From Microcella putealis (GTDB taxonomy: Bacteria > Actinomycetota > Actinomycetes > Actinomycetales > Microbacteriaceae), in assembly GCF_004216575.1 (NCBI RefSeq), contig NZ_SGWW01000001.1, positions 558,001-622,000 on the forward strand: a DNA stretch of 64,000 nucleotides, in the 5' to 3' direction. The notes beneath the pieces are model-generated. The model did no database searches. It saw only the letters and a list, made by a program, of their open reading frames with translations, and was not told where the DNA came from. A program made the position numbers and the translations under genes. Numbering within the stretch: the first letter of the stretch is position 1; the number at the start of each line of letters is the position of its first letter. This document shows, piece after piece, positions 1-8,739 of the stretch.

Positions 1-182
1 ATGGGGATGCTCGATATCGGATGAGCGCAATCGATCGCGCGTCACGCCCATCGCCCCGTTTCGGGTAACGGGAAACGGAGCAGCCGAGATGGGTAAGGGA
101 AGTTTGCCGGGTGGGCGGGGCATCGGGAAAGGATGCATGCCACTCAGGTTGCGCACGCCGCCGATCGAGATGGACGTGAAAC
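1..182. other. Non-coding left edge
   Basis: I see no convincing coding frame, RNA gene or ribosome binding site on either strand. One short inverted repeat (CCGTTTC at 56-62, GAAACGG at 72-78) is present. In many actinobacteria rne lies downstream of ndk, so this could be the upstream region of an rne gene outside the window. That is inference only. Confidence 0.5.
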
Positions 183-226
183 GTCAGTAGTGGGGGCCTC
201 GTCTGGAGGAGGGCCCCACTACTGAC
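183..226. terminator. Hairpin downstream of ndk
   Basis: A perfect 13-bp stem is formed by GTCAGTAGTGGGG (183-195) and CCCCACTACTGAC (214-226). No clear U-tract follows on either strand, which is common for actinobacterial terminators. It sits about 65 bp beyond the ndk stop and probably ends the ileS-folC-ndk transcript. Confidence 0.7.
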
Positions 227-291
227 CGTTCAGGAGCACTTCGGGCGTAACGTCGCGCGGCACAGCGCGGCGGGGCGGCGCGGCGCGGGGC

Positions 292-711
292 CTAGCCGAA
301 CCAGAGGGCCAGCTCGCGCGCCGCCGTCTCGGGCGAGTCGGAGCCGTGCACGAGGTTCTGCTGCACCTTGAGCCCCCAGTCGCGGCCGAGGTCGCCGCGA
401 ATCGTGCCGGGGGCGGCCGTCGTCGGGTCGGTGGTGCCGGCGAGCGAGCGGAAGCCCTCGATGACGCGGTGCCCGGCCACGCGTGCGGCGACGACGGGGC
501 CCGACTCCATGAACTCGATGAGCGGCTCGTAGAACGGCTTGCCCTCGTGTTCGGCATAGTGCTGCGCGAGCAGCTCGCGGCTCGGCTGCACCATGCGCAG
601 ATCGACGAGCTGGTAGCCCTTCGCCTCGATGCGGCCAAGGATCTCACCCGTAAGGTTGCGGGCAACGCCGTCAGGCTTGATCAGAACGAGGGTCTCTTCA
701 ATGGTGGTCAC
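292..711 (-). CDS. ndk: Nucleoside diphosphate kinase
   Basis: Transfers the gamma phosphate of ATP to nucleoside diphosphates through a phosphohistidine, balancing NTP and dNTP pools in the cytoplasm. The 139-residue length is normal. The start carries the family strand [13 protein letters not shown], and the active-site histidine is His122 in [10 protein letters not shown]. It is the last gene of a minus-strand run (ileS, folC, DUF4233, ndk), starting 3 bp after the DUF4233 stop, so translational coupling is likely. The folC-ndk order is common in actinobacteria. Confidence 0.97.
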   Translation of the reverse strand: MTTIEETLVLIKPDGVARNLTGEILGRIEAKGYQLVDLRMVQPSRELLAQHYAEHEGKPFYEPLIEFMESGPVVAARVAGHRVIEGFRSLAGTTDPTTAAPGTIRGDLGRDWGLKVQQNLVHGSDSPETAARELALWFG

Positions 712-714
712 GGC

Positions 715-1170
715 TTAGTTCTCCTGATCGGTGGATGATTCGTAGTAGCGGCGCTTCGCCTCGTCGAGCTGACGCCCCCGCACGAGGCTGTAGACCCAGA
801 AGCCGACGAAGATGGCGGCGGTGACGGCGGCGAGCACTTCGAGGAAGCCTGTCGCGAGCAGCAGCAGCTGCACGAAACCGCTCACGTAGAGGCCCCACGG
901 GTATCGCGCGAGCCGGATCGCCACGAACAGCAGCACGATCAGCACCGCGCCGCCGGCGAAGGCCAGCCAGGTGGGGTCGGTCGCCCTCGTGCCGAACAGG
1001 GCGATCGCCCCGAACAGCACGACGAGTATTTCCATCCCCATCGTGGCGGTCATGAGCGATTCGGTCGCCGTGCGCTCGCGCTTCGGGCGACGGGGGGCGG
1101 ATGCGGCGCTCGCGTCGCCGTCGGACGCTCCGTCAGCGGGGTCGGGGCCGGTGTCGGGGATGCTCGTCAC
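715..1170 (-). CDS. DUF4233 small membrane protein
   Basis: 151 residues with a GTG start that overlaps the folC stop by 4 bp (GTGA), so it is translationally coupled to folC. The charged N-terminus (about 40 residues, rich in Asp, Ala and Arg) is followed by about four hydrophobic segments between residues 42 and 130 and a short basic C-terminus (RGRQLDEAKRRYYESS). The position between folC and ndk matches the DUF4233 family, known almost only from this location in actinobacteria. No biochemical function is established. The family call rests on topology and gene order. Confidence 0.85.
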   Translation of the reverse strand: MTSIPDTGPDPADGASDGDASAASAPRRPKRERTATESLMTATMGMEILVVLFGAIALFGTRATDPTWLAFAGGAVLIVLLFVAIRLARYPWGLYVSGFVQLLLLATGFLEVLAAVTAAIFVGFWVYSLVRGRQLDEAKRRYYESSTDQEN

Positions 1171-2537
1171 GAGTCCCCATTCTCGCGGGCGATGATGGAG
1201 ATCGCCTGACCGACGAGCGTGATCGACCCGGTCACGAGCACGGCGGCGGTCGCGTCGCTGCTCTCGCGGGCGGCCGCGATGGCCTCTTCGGGGTCGACGG
1301 CCACCATGACCCGGTCGGGCCCGGCGATCTGGGCGGCAACCTCGGCCAGTTCGGCGGCGGGAATCGCCCGCTCCGAGTCGGACTGCGTGATGACGAATCG
1401 TTCGACGACCGGGTCGAGTGCGGCGAGGATGCCGTGCGCGTCTTTATCGTCGAGTACCCCCACGACCGCCGTGACGGCGGTGAACGCGAACGAGCCCATG
1501 ACGGCGCGGGCGAGCGCCTCGGCGCCGTGCGGGTTGTGCGCGGCATCGACGAGCACGGTCGGTTCGGTCGCGATGATCTGCAGGCGACCCGGGCTCGTGA
1601 CGGCGGCGAGGCCCTCCGCGAGCACCTCGGGGGCGAGCGGCTGCGAGCCGGCGCCCAGGAACGACTCGACGGCGGCGATCGCGATCGCCGCGTTCTGCGC
1701 CTGGTGCGGCCCAAACAGTGGCAGCAGCAGCTCGTCGTAGGTGCCGGCGCGACCGCGCACGGTCAGGGCCTGCCCGCCGACGGCGAGGCGGGCATCCACG
1801 ACCTGAAAATCGACGCCCTCGGCGACGATCGTCGCCTCGTCGTGCTCGGCGGCGCGGGTGATCTCGTCCATCGCCTCGGTCTGCTGCAGCGCCGTGACGA
1901 CCTGCGCGGCGGGCTTGATGATGCCGGCCTTCGTGCGGGCGATCTCGGCCACGGTCGAGCCGAGTCGGTGCGTGTGGTCGAGCGCGATCGGGGTGAGCAC
2001 CGCGACGTCTCCGTCGACGACGTTGGTCGAATCCCACTCTCCGCCCATGCCGACTTCGACGACCGCCACGTCGACGGGAGCGTCGGCGAAGCACGCGAAG
2101 GCGAGCACCGTGAGCGCTTCGAAGTACGTCAGCGGTTCTTCGCCGTTCGCCGTCAGCTCGGCGTCGACCATCAAGAGGTAGGGCTGAATGTCGGCCCAGT
2201 TGTCGGCGAGCGCCCGGTCGCTGATCGGCTCACCGTCGATGACGATGCGCTCGTTCACGCGCACGAGGTGCGGGCTCGTCATGAGCCCGGTGCGCAGGCC
2301 GTGGGCGCGCAGGATGCTCTCGGCGATGCGGCTGGTCGACGTCTTACCGTTGGTGCCCGTGATGTGAATCACGCCGTAGCTGCGCTGCGGGTCGCCGAGC
2401 AGCTCGACGGCCCGGCGCGTCGGCTCGAGGCGCGGTTGCGGCGCGTGCTCACCGATGCGGTCGAGCAACTCGGCGTACACCCGGTCGGCGGCGACGCGGT
2501 CGGCGTCATGGTCAGCGTGATGCTGGTCGTCGCTCAT
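1167..2537 (-). CDS. folC: Folylpolyglutamate / dihydrofolate synthase
   Basis: Adds glutamate to folates and may also make dihydrofolate from dihydropteroate, in cytoplasmic one-carbon metabolism. The 456-residue protein has the Mur-ligase ATP loop HITGTNGKTSTSR (GTNGKT at 61-66). A second family motif, EVGMGGEWDSTN, follows in the central domain, and the C-terminal domain contains VLVDAAHNPHGAEA. The N-terminal tail is His/Asp-rich and not conserved in the family. The gene lies 22 bp after ileS and overlaps the next gene by 4 bp, so it should respond to the ileS T-box. Confidence 0.96.
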   Translation of the reverse strand: MSDDQHHADHDADRVAADRVYAELLDRIGEHAPQPRLEPTRRAVELLGDPQRSYGVIHITGTNGKTSTSRIAESILRAHGLRTGLMTSPHLVRVNERIVIDGEPISDRALADNWADIQPYLLMVDAELTANGEEPLTYFEALTVLAFACFADAPVDVAVVEVGMGGEWDSTNVVDGDVAVLTPIALDHTHRLGSTVAEIARTKAGIIKPAAQVVTALQQTEAMDEITRAAEHDEATIVAEGVDFQVVDARLAVGGQALTVRGRAGTYDELLLPLFGPHQAQNAAIAIAAVESFLGAGSQPLAPEVLAEGLAAVTSPGRLQIIATEPTVLVDAAHNPHGAEALARAVMGSFAFTAVTAVVGVLDDKDAHGILAALDPVVERFVITQSDSERAIPAAELAEVAAQIAGPDRVMVAVDPEEAIAAARESSDATAAVLVTGSITLVGQAISIIARENGDS

Positions 2538-2559
2538 GCGTCCATCCTGTCAGGCACGC

Positions 2560-5500
2560 CTATGCGCGTTCGAGAACGATACGGATGCGCCCGTCACCGA
2601 CCGCGACCGCCCCGTCGACGCCCGCCAGTTCGACGACGCGCGTCTCGAGCGCCACCGCGAGCACTTCTCCGGTGACGAGCTCGCGGTGCGCCTCGATGGC
2701 GGCGGCCGTCTCGGCCGAGTCGGCCTCGACGGTGAGGCGGATGCGGTCGCTCACGTCGAGCTCGGCATCTTTGCGGGCCTGCTGGATGGCGCGCACGGCG
2801 TCGCGCGCGAGCCCCTCGGCCTCAAGCTCGGGCGTCAGCGCCGTGTCGAGCAGGGCGAAGCCGCCACCCGGAAGGAAGGCGACCGCCTGGTCGGGGTCGG
2901 CCAGCTCGAGCTCGAGCGTGTACTCGCCCTCGACGAGCGGCACGCCGCCCACGACGACCGTGTCGCCGTCGACGCTCCAGTCGCCCGCCTTGGCTGCGCC
3001 GATGACCTGCTGCACCTGCTTGCCGATGCGCGGGCCGGCGGCGCGCGCGTTGACGGCGAGGCGGCGGGTAATGCCGTAGGCCTCGACGAGCGAGTCGTCG
3101 AACTCGACGAGCTCGAGCGCCTTCACGTTCAGCTCGTCGCGCACGATGTCGCCGAACGGTTCGAGTGCGGCGGCGTCGGGCGTGACGACCGTGAGGCGGG
3201 CGAGCGGCAGGCGCACGCGCAGGCTCCGGGCCTTGCGCAGCGCCAGCCCCGAGCTCGCGAGCTGACGCACGCGGTCCATGGCGGCGACGAGCGCATCGTC
3301 GGCGGGGAACTCGTCCGCACTCGGCCAGTCGCTCAGGTGCACGCTCTCGCCGCCGGTGAGGCCGCGCCAGACCTCCTCGGTGACGAGCGGAGCGAGCGGG
3401 GCGGCGACGCGAGCGAGCGTTTCGAGAACCGTGTGCAGCGTGTCGAACGCGTCACGGTCATCCCCCGACCAGAAGCGCTCGCGCGAGCGGCGCACGTACC
3501 AATTCGTCAGCACGTCGGCGAAGTCGCGCACGGCGGCGGCCGCCATGGGCGAGTCGAGGTTCTCGAGTTCGGTGGTGACCGTCTCGATCAGCACGCGCGT
3601 TTTGGCGAGCAGGTACCGGTCGAGCACGTTCGTCGAGTCGGTGCGGCGCGCCGCGTCGGCGAGGCCGGCGGCGTTCGCGTACAGCCCATAGAAGTAGTAG
3701 GTGCTCCACAGCGGCAGCAGGAACTCGCGGACGCCTGCCCGAATGCCCTCCTCGGTCACGACGAGGTTGCCGCCGCGAATGACCGAGCTCGACATGAGGA
3801 ACCAGCGCATCGCGTCGGCGCCGTCGCGGTCGAAGACCTCGGCGACATCGGGGTAATTGCGCAGGCTCTTCGACATCTTCTGGCCGTCGTTGCCGAGCAC
3901 AATGCCGTGGCTGATGACGCTCTTATACGCGGGCCGATCGAACAGGGCGGTCGCAAGAATGTGCATCGTGTAGAACCAGCCGCGGGTCTGCCCGATGTAC
4001 TCGACGATGAAGTCACTGGGGTTGTGGCTGTCGAACCAGTCGGCGTTCTCGAAGGGGTAGTGCACCTGCGCGAACGGCATCGAGCCCGAGTCGAACCAGA
4101 CGTCGAAGACGTCCTCGATGCGGCGCATCGTGGATGCTCCGCTCGGGTCGTCGGGGTTCGGCCGGGTCAGCGAGTCGACGAAGGGGCGGTGCAGGTCGAC
4201 CTCGCCGTCGGCGTTACGGGGAAGCTCGCCGAAGTCGGCCTCGAGCTCGGCGAGCGAGCCGTACACGTCGATGCGCGGGTGGTTCGGGTCGTCGCTCTTC
4301 CACACCGGGATGGGGCTGCCCCAGTAGCGGTTGCGGCTGATCGACCAGTCGCGGGCGCCCTCAAGCCACTTGCCGAACTGGCCGTGCTTGACGTTGTCGG
4401 GAACCCACGTGATCTGCTCGTTCAGCTCGAGCATGCGCTCGCGAATCTCGGTGACCCGCACGAACCAGCTCGAGACGGCCTTGTAGATGAGGGGGTTGCG
4501 GCAGCGCCAGCAGTGCGGGTAGCTGTGCTCGTAGCTGCGCCCCTGCAACAGGCGCCCCGCCTCACGGATCAGGCCCGTGAGCGTCTTGTTCGCCTCGAAG
4601 ACCTGCAGCCCCGCGACATCGCTCACCTGGTCGAGGAACTTGCCGCCGTCGTCGACCGAAATGATCACGGGGATGCCCGCGGCCGCACACACGTTCTGGT
4701 CGTCTTCGCCGTAGGCCGGCGCCTGGTGCACGATGCCGGTGCCCTCGCCGGTGGCGACGTACTCGGCGACGAGGATCTGCCAGGCGTTCTGCATGCCGAA
4801 CGTCTCGACGTCGGCGTAGTAGTCGAACAGGCGGTCGTAGTGCACGCCGCCGAGCTCACTGCCGACGATGGTGCGGGTGACCGCGGCCTGCGCATCCGCT
4901 GCCGACTCGTAGCCGAGATCCTTCGCGTATGCGGGCAGGGTGTCGGCGGCGAGCAGGTAGAGCGACTCGCCTTCGACCGCGTCGGATGCGCTGGATGCGC
5001 CCCGCGCATCCGATGCGCCATTCGGCCCAGCAGGGACGATGGCGTACGTGATCTCGGGGCCGACGGCGAGCGCCGCGTTCGTCGGGAGGGTCCACGGGGT
5101 CGTCGTCCACGCCAGCGCCTTGACGCTCGTCAGCCCCAGGGCCTCGGCCTTCGCGCCGACGAGCGGGAAGGTGACCGTCACCGACTGGTCTTGGCGCATT
5201 TGGTAGACGTCGTCATCCATGCGCAGCTCGTGGTTCGACAGCGGCGTCTCGTCGCGCCAGCAGTAGGGCAGCACGCGGTAGCCCTCGTAGGCGAGGCCCT
5301 TGTCGAAGAGGGTCTTGAACGCCCACAGCACGCTCTCCATGAACGAGATGTCGAGCGTCTTATAGTCGTTCTCGAAGTCGACCCAGCGCGCCTGGCGGGT
5401 GACGTAGCTCTGCCACTCGTCGGTGTAGCGCAGCACGCTCTCACGGGCTTTCGCGTTGAACGCCTCGACGCCCATCGCGTCGATCTCGGCCTTCTCGGTG

Positions 5501-5826
5501 ATGCCGAGCTGCTTCATCGCCTCGAGTTCAGCCGGCAGGCCGTGCGTGTCCCAGCCGAAGCGGCGGTGCACCTGCTTGCCGCGCATCGTCTGGAAGCGCG
5601 GGAAGAGGTCTTTCGCGTACCCCGTCAGCAGGTGCCCGTAGTGCGGCAGGCCGTTGGCGAACGGCGGGCCGTCGTAGAACACCCACTCGTCGCAGCCCTC
5701 GCGGTTCGCGACCGAGCGGCGGAAGGTGTCGTTCGTCGCCCAGTAGTCGAGCACCTCGCGCTCAAGGTCGGGGAAGCGCGGCGACGGCGTGACGGCGTCG
5801 GTGTCGCGGTGCAGCGGGTAGCCCAT
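2560..5826 (-). CDS. ileS: Isoleucyl-tRNA synthetase
   Basis: Charges tRNA-Ile with isoleucine and edits misactivated valine. The 1088-residue class I enzyme has HYGH (62-65) as the HIGH motif and KMSKS at 650-654. [10 protein letters not shown] and the overall layout resemble the eukaryote-like (type 2) IleRS branch rather than the E. coli type, a branch associated with low mupirocin sensitivity; this is an inference from motifs. A Ser/Ala/Asp-rich stretch ([17 protein letters not shown]) looks like a lineage-specific loop. The start is preceded by GGAG with good spacing and by an isoleucine T-box leader. It is first in the operon with folC, DUF4233 and ndk. Confidence 0.97.
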   Translation of the reverse strand: MGYPLHRDTDAVTPSPRFPDLEREVLDYWATNDTFRRSVANREGCDEWVFYDGPPFANGLPHYGHLLTGYAKDLFPRFQTMRGKQVHRRFGWDTHGLPAELEAMKQLGITEKAEIDAMGVEAFNAKARESVLRYTDEWQSYVTRQARWVDFENDYKTLDISFMESVLWAFKTLFDKGLAYEGYRVLPYCWRDETPLSNHELRMDDDVYQMRQDQSVTVTFPLVGAKAEALGLTSVKALAWTTTPWTLPTNAALAVGPEITYAIVPAGPNGASDARGASSASDAVEGESLYLLAADTLPAYAKDLGYESAADAQAAVTRTIVGSELGGVHYDRLFDYYADVETFGMQNAWQILVAEYVATGEGTGIVHQAPAYGEDDQNVCAAAGIPVIISVDDGGKFLDQVSDVAGLQVFEANKTLTGLIREAGRLLQGRSYEHSYPHCWRCRNPLIYKAVSSWFVRVTEIRERMLELNEQITWVPDNVKHGQFGKWLEGARDWSISRNRYWGSPIPVWKSDDPNHPRIDVYGSLAELEADFGELPRNADGEVDLHRPFVDSLTRPNPDDPSGASTMRRIEDVFDVWFDSGSMPFAQVHYPFENADWFDSHNPSDFIVEYIGQTRGWFYTMHILATALFDRPAYKSVISHGIVLGNDGQKMSKSLRNYPDVAEVFDRDGADAMRWFLMSSSVIRGGNLVVTEEGIRAGVREFLLPLWSTYYFYGLYANAAGLADAARRTDSTNVLDRYLLAKTRVLIETVTTELENLDSPMAAAAVRDFADVLTNWYVRRSRERFWSGDDRDAFDTLHTVLETLARVAAPLAPLVTEEVWRGLTGGESVHLSDWPSADEFPADDALVAAMDRVRQLASSGLALRKARSLRVRLPLARLTVVTPDAAALEPFGDIVRDELNVKALELVEFDDSLVEAYGITRRLAVNARAAGPRIGKQVQQVIGAAKAGDWSVDGDTVVVGGVPLVEGEYTLELELADPDQAVAFLPGGGFALLDTALTPELEAEGLARDAVRAIQQARKDAELDVSDRIRLTVEADSAETAAAIEAHRELVTGEVLAVALETRVVELAGVDGAVAVGDGRIRIVLERA

Positions 5827-5839
5827 GGTGTCTCCGGTC

Positions 5840-6044
5840 AGTGGATGCTCTGCTCACTTACCGCGAGGACGACCGGTCGATTGCGACCCGCCGCGGTACC
5901 ACCCCGCTTGCGCGACCGGCCGTGTGTGCCCGGTCGTGCCTCTCACTCTGCGGCTGTGACGGGCCTGCCCCGCTCGGGTCTAGTGCCCACCCGAGGGTGG
6001 GGTTCTTCCGAGGACTCCCCGGTGATGGCCGGATCGCTGTCGTT
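5840..6044 (-). promoter_or_regulatory. Isoleucine T-box leader of ileS
   Basis: On the minus strand the conserved T-box GGGGTGGTACCGCG lies at 5905-5892. Further upstream, around 6040-6000, is the CCGGCCATCACCGGGG element with GATCCGG before it and TCCTCGGAAGAACC after it. This closely resembles the short stem I region of actinobacterial ileS leaders; a candidate AUC specifier is contained in it. Downstream of the T-box, complementary sequence precedes the GGAG ribosome site. This suggests translational control by sequestration rather than a U-tract terminator. Uncharged tRNA-Ile would open the leader and raise ileS expression. Confidence 0.93.
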
Positions 6045-6050
6045 GGGCTC

Positions 6051-6056
6051 ATTCTA
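6051..6056 (-). promoter_or_regulatory. -10 box of the ileS leader promoter
   Basis: TAGAAT on the minus strand (6056-6051) would place the transcript start near 6044, just before the first conserved T-box element. No good -35 lies 17 bp upstream; a TTGACA further upstream is too distant (26 bp). Confidence 0.5.
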
Positions 6057-6184
6057 CGGGGTCGGCGTGGTCACGATTGCCCTGTCAATGAGCGCAGACC
6101 GTAAGTGAAACGGCCGCGTTCTGCTCTAGTGAGGGGCCTGACAGGTCGCGCCTCAATGACGTCGCCGCTCGAGGGACTCTGCTC

Positions 6185-7159
6185 ATGGTCGCAACGACCG
6201 CACACTCGACCACGGTTCGGCCCCCTCGTCTGAGGCTCGGATCAGCCCCGTTCGCGGTGCGCGTCGCCAGCGTCATCGCCGCATCCTTGCTCGCCGCGGC
6301 GACCCTGGTTGCGCTCGATTCGGCCACACCCGCCCACGCGGCCGTCACCGAACAGTGCAACGGAGAACTGAACGTCGGCGGCGAGGGCCTGAACTGCGAG
6401 ATCAGCATTGAGAACGTGCTGGACCTCGCTACCGGGGTAGAGAGCTCGACCGTGACTACTCTCGCCTGCCGTGGCGCGGCGAACGTCGATCCGCTCACGG
6501 ACTGCGTGGGGCCCACGACGACGAACTATGAGGAGTTGACCACCGAGGCCTCGCAATGCAACGGCAGCGCCAACGGCGGAGGGTCATCGATGATCTGTTC
6601 CGTCACGGTCGTCAACACGATCACCGGAGATGCGACGACATCAGCCGCGCCGGTCAACCAGTGCAACGGCTCGCTGACAACGGGCGACGTGCGCGCGTGT
6701 GACCCCGACCCGGCCACGACGGATGCCTCGGTTGACGGCATCACCCAGTGCAACGGCAGCGTCAACGGCGGGGGCGGGTCCATGACGTGCGTGGCAGCGA
6801 CGACGAGCACCTCCAACAGTGCCTTCGCCTTTCTCGTCAACCAGTGCAACGACTCCGCAAACGGTGCAGGGGCACGCATCGAGTGCACGGTCGACATCAG
6901 CACGGTGGTGCTGCCGGCCGCGGAGGTGCCCGTCACGCCCGTCGTGCCGGAGGTCCCGATCACTCCGGTCGTCCCGGAGGCGCCGGCCGGGTCCGACGCA
7001 CCGCAGGCAGCCGCTCCGACGCTGCCCGCCACCGGGATGGTCGGGATGCCCGGGGTCACCCTCGCGGCGGTGCTCGCGCTCCTGGTCGGTACCGGCCTAT
7101 TCGCGATTGCCGGTGTCCGCCAGACGGCGCGTCGTCGCATCGCGGGCCCCCCGCAGTAG
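6185..7159 (+). CDS. Cys-repeat LPXTG surface protein
   Basis: A 324-residue secreted protein that I do not recognise as a named family. It has a long signal peptide ending near TPAHA (about residue 53). Five copies of a QCNG/QCND motif start at residues 57, 124, 159, 188 and 220, each usually followed 11-15 residues later by a second Cys. A Pro/Val linker (VPVTPVVPEVPITPVVPEAP) leads to the sortase signal LPATG (280-284), a hydrophobic segment and an Arg-rich tail. It should be covalently anchored to the cell wall. Paired cysteines suggest one disulfide per repeat. GAGGGA lies 8 bp before the ATG. It is monocistronic and divergent from the ileS leader. Confidence 0.85.
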   Translation: MVATTAHSTTVRPPRLRLGSAPFAVRVASVIAASLLAAATLVALDSATPAHAAVTEQCNGELNVGGEGLNCEISIENVLDLATGVESSTVTTLACRGAANVDPLTDCVGPTTTNYEELTTEASQCNGSANGGGSSMICSVTVVNTITGDATTSAAPVNQCNGSLTTGDVRACDPDPATTDASVDGITQCNGSVNGGGGSMTCVAATTSTSNSAFAFLVNQCNDSANGAGARIECTVDISTVVLPAAEVPVTPVVPEVPITPVVPEAPAGSDAPQAAAPTLPATGMVGMPGVTLAAVLALLVGTGLFAIAGVRQTARRRIAGPPQ

Positions 7160-7189
7160 TGCGGGTGCGGGAATACCCCGCGCACCCCG

Positions 7190-7195
7190 TACGCT
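7190..7195 (+). promoter_or_regulatory. Candidate -10 box of the MHS transporter
   Basis: TACGCT, nine bases before the GTG start, fits the TAnnnT -10 of a leaderless or near-leaderless transcript. No Shine-Dalgarno sequence is visible before that start. Confidence 0.35.
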
Positions 7196-7204
7196 CGACT
7201 ACTC

Positions 7205-8602
7205 GTGACTGATAACGCACGTGGCAAAGCGCCAACCACGTCCTCCTCGGCGACGACCGCGGCCCCCCGCGATCTCGCAGCACCCTCTGACCCCCGCATC
7301 GCGCGTCGCGCGCGCTGGGCCTCCCTCGTCGGCACGTCGCTCGAGTCGTACGACTTCTACATCTACGCCTACTTCGCGGCGTTCTTTGTCGGGCCTCTCT
7401 TCTTCGAGCCGCTCGGCGGATTCGGGGCGACCCTCGCGTCGTTCCTCTCGATCGCACTCGCGTTCGTGATCCGCCCCGTCGGCGCGATCATCTTCGGCCA
7501 CATCGGTGACCGCCTGGGCCGCCGAACCACGCTGATCGTCACCGTGACGATGATGGGTGTCGCCACGGGCCTGATCGGCGTGCTGCCCACCTACGAGCAG
7601 GCCGGCTGGCTCGGTGCCGCGATTCTCGTGCTGCTGCGCCTCGTGCAGGGCATCTCGCTCGGTGGCGAGTGGGGCGGCGCGGTACTCATCGCGACCGAGC
7701 ACGAAAGCCGCGCCAAGCGTGCGTTCGCCGCCGCCATGCCGCAGCTCGGCTCGCCCATCGGCTCGATTCTCTCGGCCGGCGCGTTCATCTGGCTTACCCT
7801 CGCCCTCACCGACGAGCAGATCGGCGAGTGGGCGTGGCGCCTGCCGTTCCTCACCGCGATCCCGCTCTTGCTCGTCTCGCTATACCTGCGCATCTCGGTG
7901 ACCGAGACGCCGGTGTTTGAGGCCGTGCGGTCGACGAACAGCCGACCCCGCGTGCCGCTGACAGAGTTGCTGAAAAGCCAGCCCGTGACCATCCTCGTCG
8001 CGGTCGGCGTCGCCTTGCTCGGCATCGGCTCGTACTCGCTGATGAACACCTACACGATCAACTACGGCGTCGCCGTGCTCGGCTTCGAGTATTACGAGCT
8101 GTTGATCGCCACGACGATCGGCGGCTTGCTGCAGTTGATCACGATCCCGCTGTTCGGCCACTGGGCGACTCGCATCGGATCGGGTCAGGTCATCGCCTGG
8201 GGCGCCCTGGGCACGCTGCTCGTCGCCTTCCCGATCTACTTCTTCCTGCAGTTCGCGAGCTTCCCCGTGCTCGTGGCGATGATGGTGATCGGCGGCATTC
8301 TGCCGACGATGAGCTGGGCGGCCCTCGGGGGCATCTTCACCGAGCTGTTCGACGAGCGCTACCGCTACTCGGCGCTCGGCTTCGCCTACTCGCTCGCCGC
8401 CGTCGTGTCGGGCTTCGTTCCGGCCCTGACGCTCACGATCGGCGAGCTCTCGGGCAATGCCTGGTGGCACCCCGGCATCGTGCTCGCCGCGATGAGCGCC
8501 ATCACGCTCGTCTCCGCGCTCGTCGCAATCCGGATGCGCGTGGATCGCGACGAGGACGACCCGGCCGACGCGCGCATCTCCGCCGACGCCACCGCGGCTT
8601 AA
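7205..8602 (+). CDS. MFS transporter, metabolite:H+ symporter type
   Basis: A 465-residue, 12-segment major facilitator protein. The first helix reads SLVGTSLESYDFYIYAYFAA. The loop 2-3 motif is GHIGDRLGRR, and RLVQGISLGGEWGGAVLIATEH follows. These match the MHS subfamily (ProP, ShiA, KgtP relatives), which import osmolytes or organic acids with protons across the inner membrane. The substrate cannot be told from sequence and there are no catabolic neighbours. Translation starts at GTG. A strong terminator follows, so the gene is monocistronic. Confidence 0.9.
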   Translation: MTDNARGKAPTTSSSATTAAPRDLAAPSDPRIARRARWASLVGTSLESYDFYIYAYFAAFFVGPLFFEPLGGFGATLASFLSIALAFVIRPVGAIIFGHIGDRLGRRTTLIVTVTMMGVATGLIGVLPTYEQAGWLGAAILVLLRLVQGISLGGEWGGAVLIATEHESRAKRAFAAAMPQLGSPIGSILSAGAFIWLTLALTDEQIGEWAWRLPFLTAIPLLLVSLYLRISVTETPVFEAVRSTNSRPRVPLTELLKSQPVTILVAVGVALLGIGSYSLMNTYTINYGVAVLGFEYYELLIATTIGGLLQLITIPLFGHWATRIGSGQVIAWGALGTLLVAFPIYFFLQFASFPVLVAMMVIGGILPTMSWAALGGIFTELFDERYRYSALGFAYSLAAVVSGFVPALTLTIGELSGNAWWHPGIVLAAMSAITLVSALVAIRMRVDRDEDDPADARISADATAA

Positions 8603-8622
8603 CCGCGACTCGCACACCGCTG

Positions 8623-8655
8623 ACGGGGGCCGGCACCATCGCCGGCCCCCGTTTT
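8623..8655 (+). terminator. Rho-independent terminator after the MHS transporter
   Basis: A perfect 12-bp stem ACGGGGGCCGGC (8623-8634) / GCCGGCCCCCGT (8641-8652) with a 6-nt loop runs into TTT. Confidence 0.9.
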
Positions 8656-8739
8656 CGCGCCGGTACACTGAACGCCGACCCCACACTCAGGCACCTTTAC
8701 CTTTTGACACGGTGCCGCCCATAGCGAAGCGAGTTTTCG

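Noticed and set aside
2536..6108. A very long plus-strand open frame opposite ileS
   Set aside because: It is antisense to a clear isoleucyl-tRNA synthetase and its T-box, is Arg/Val/Leu-rich with no domain, and results from high GC depleting stop codons.
8704..8709. TTGACA upstream of valS as a -35 box
   Set aside because: No -10-like hexamer lies 16-18 bp downstream before the start codon.
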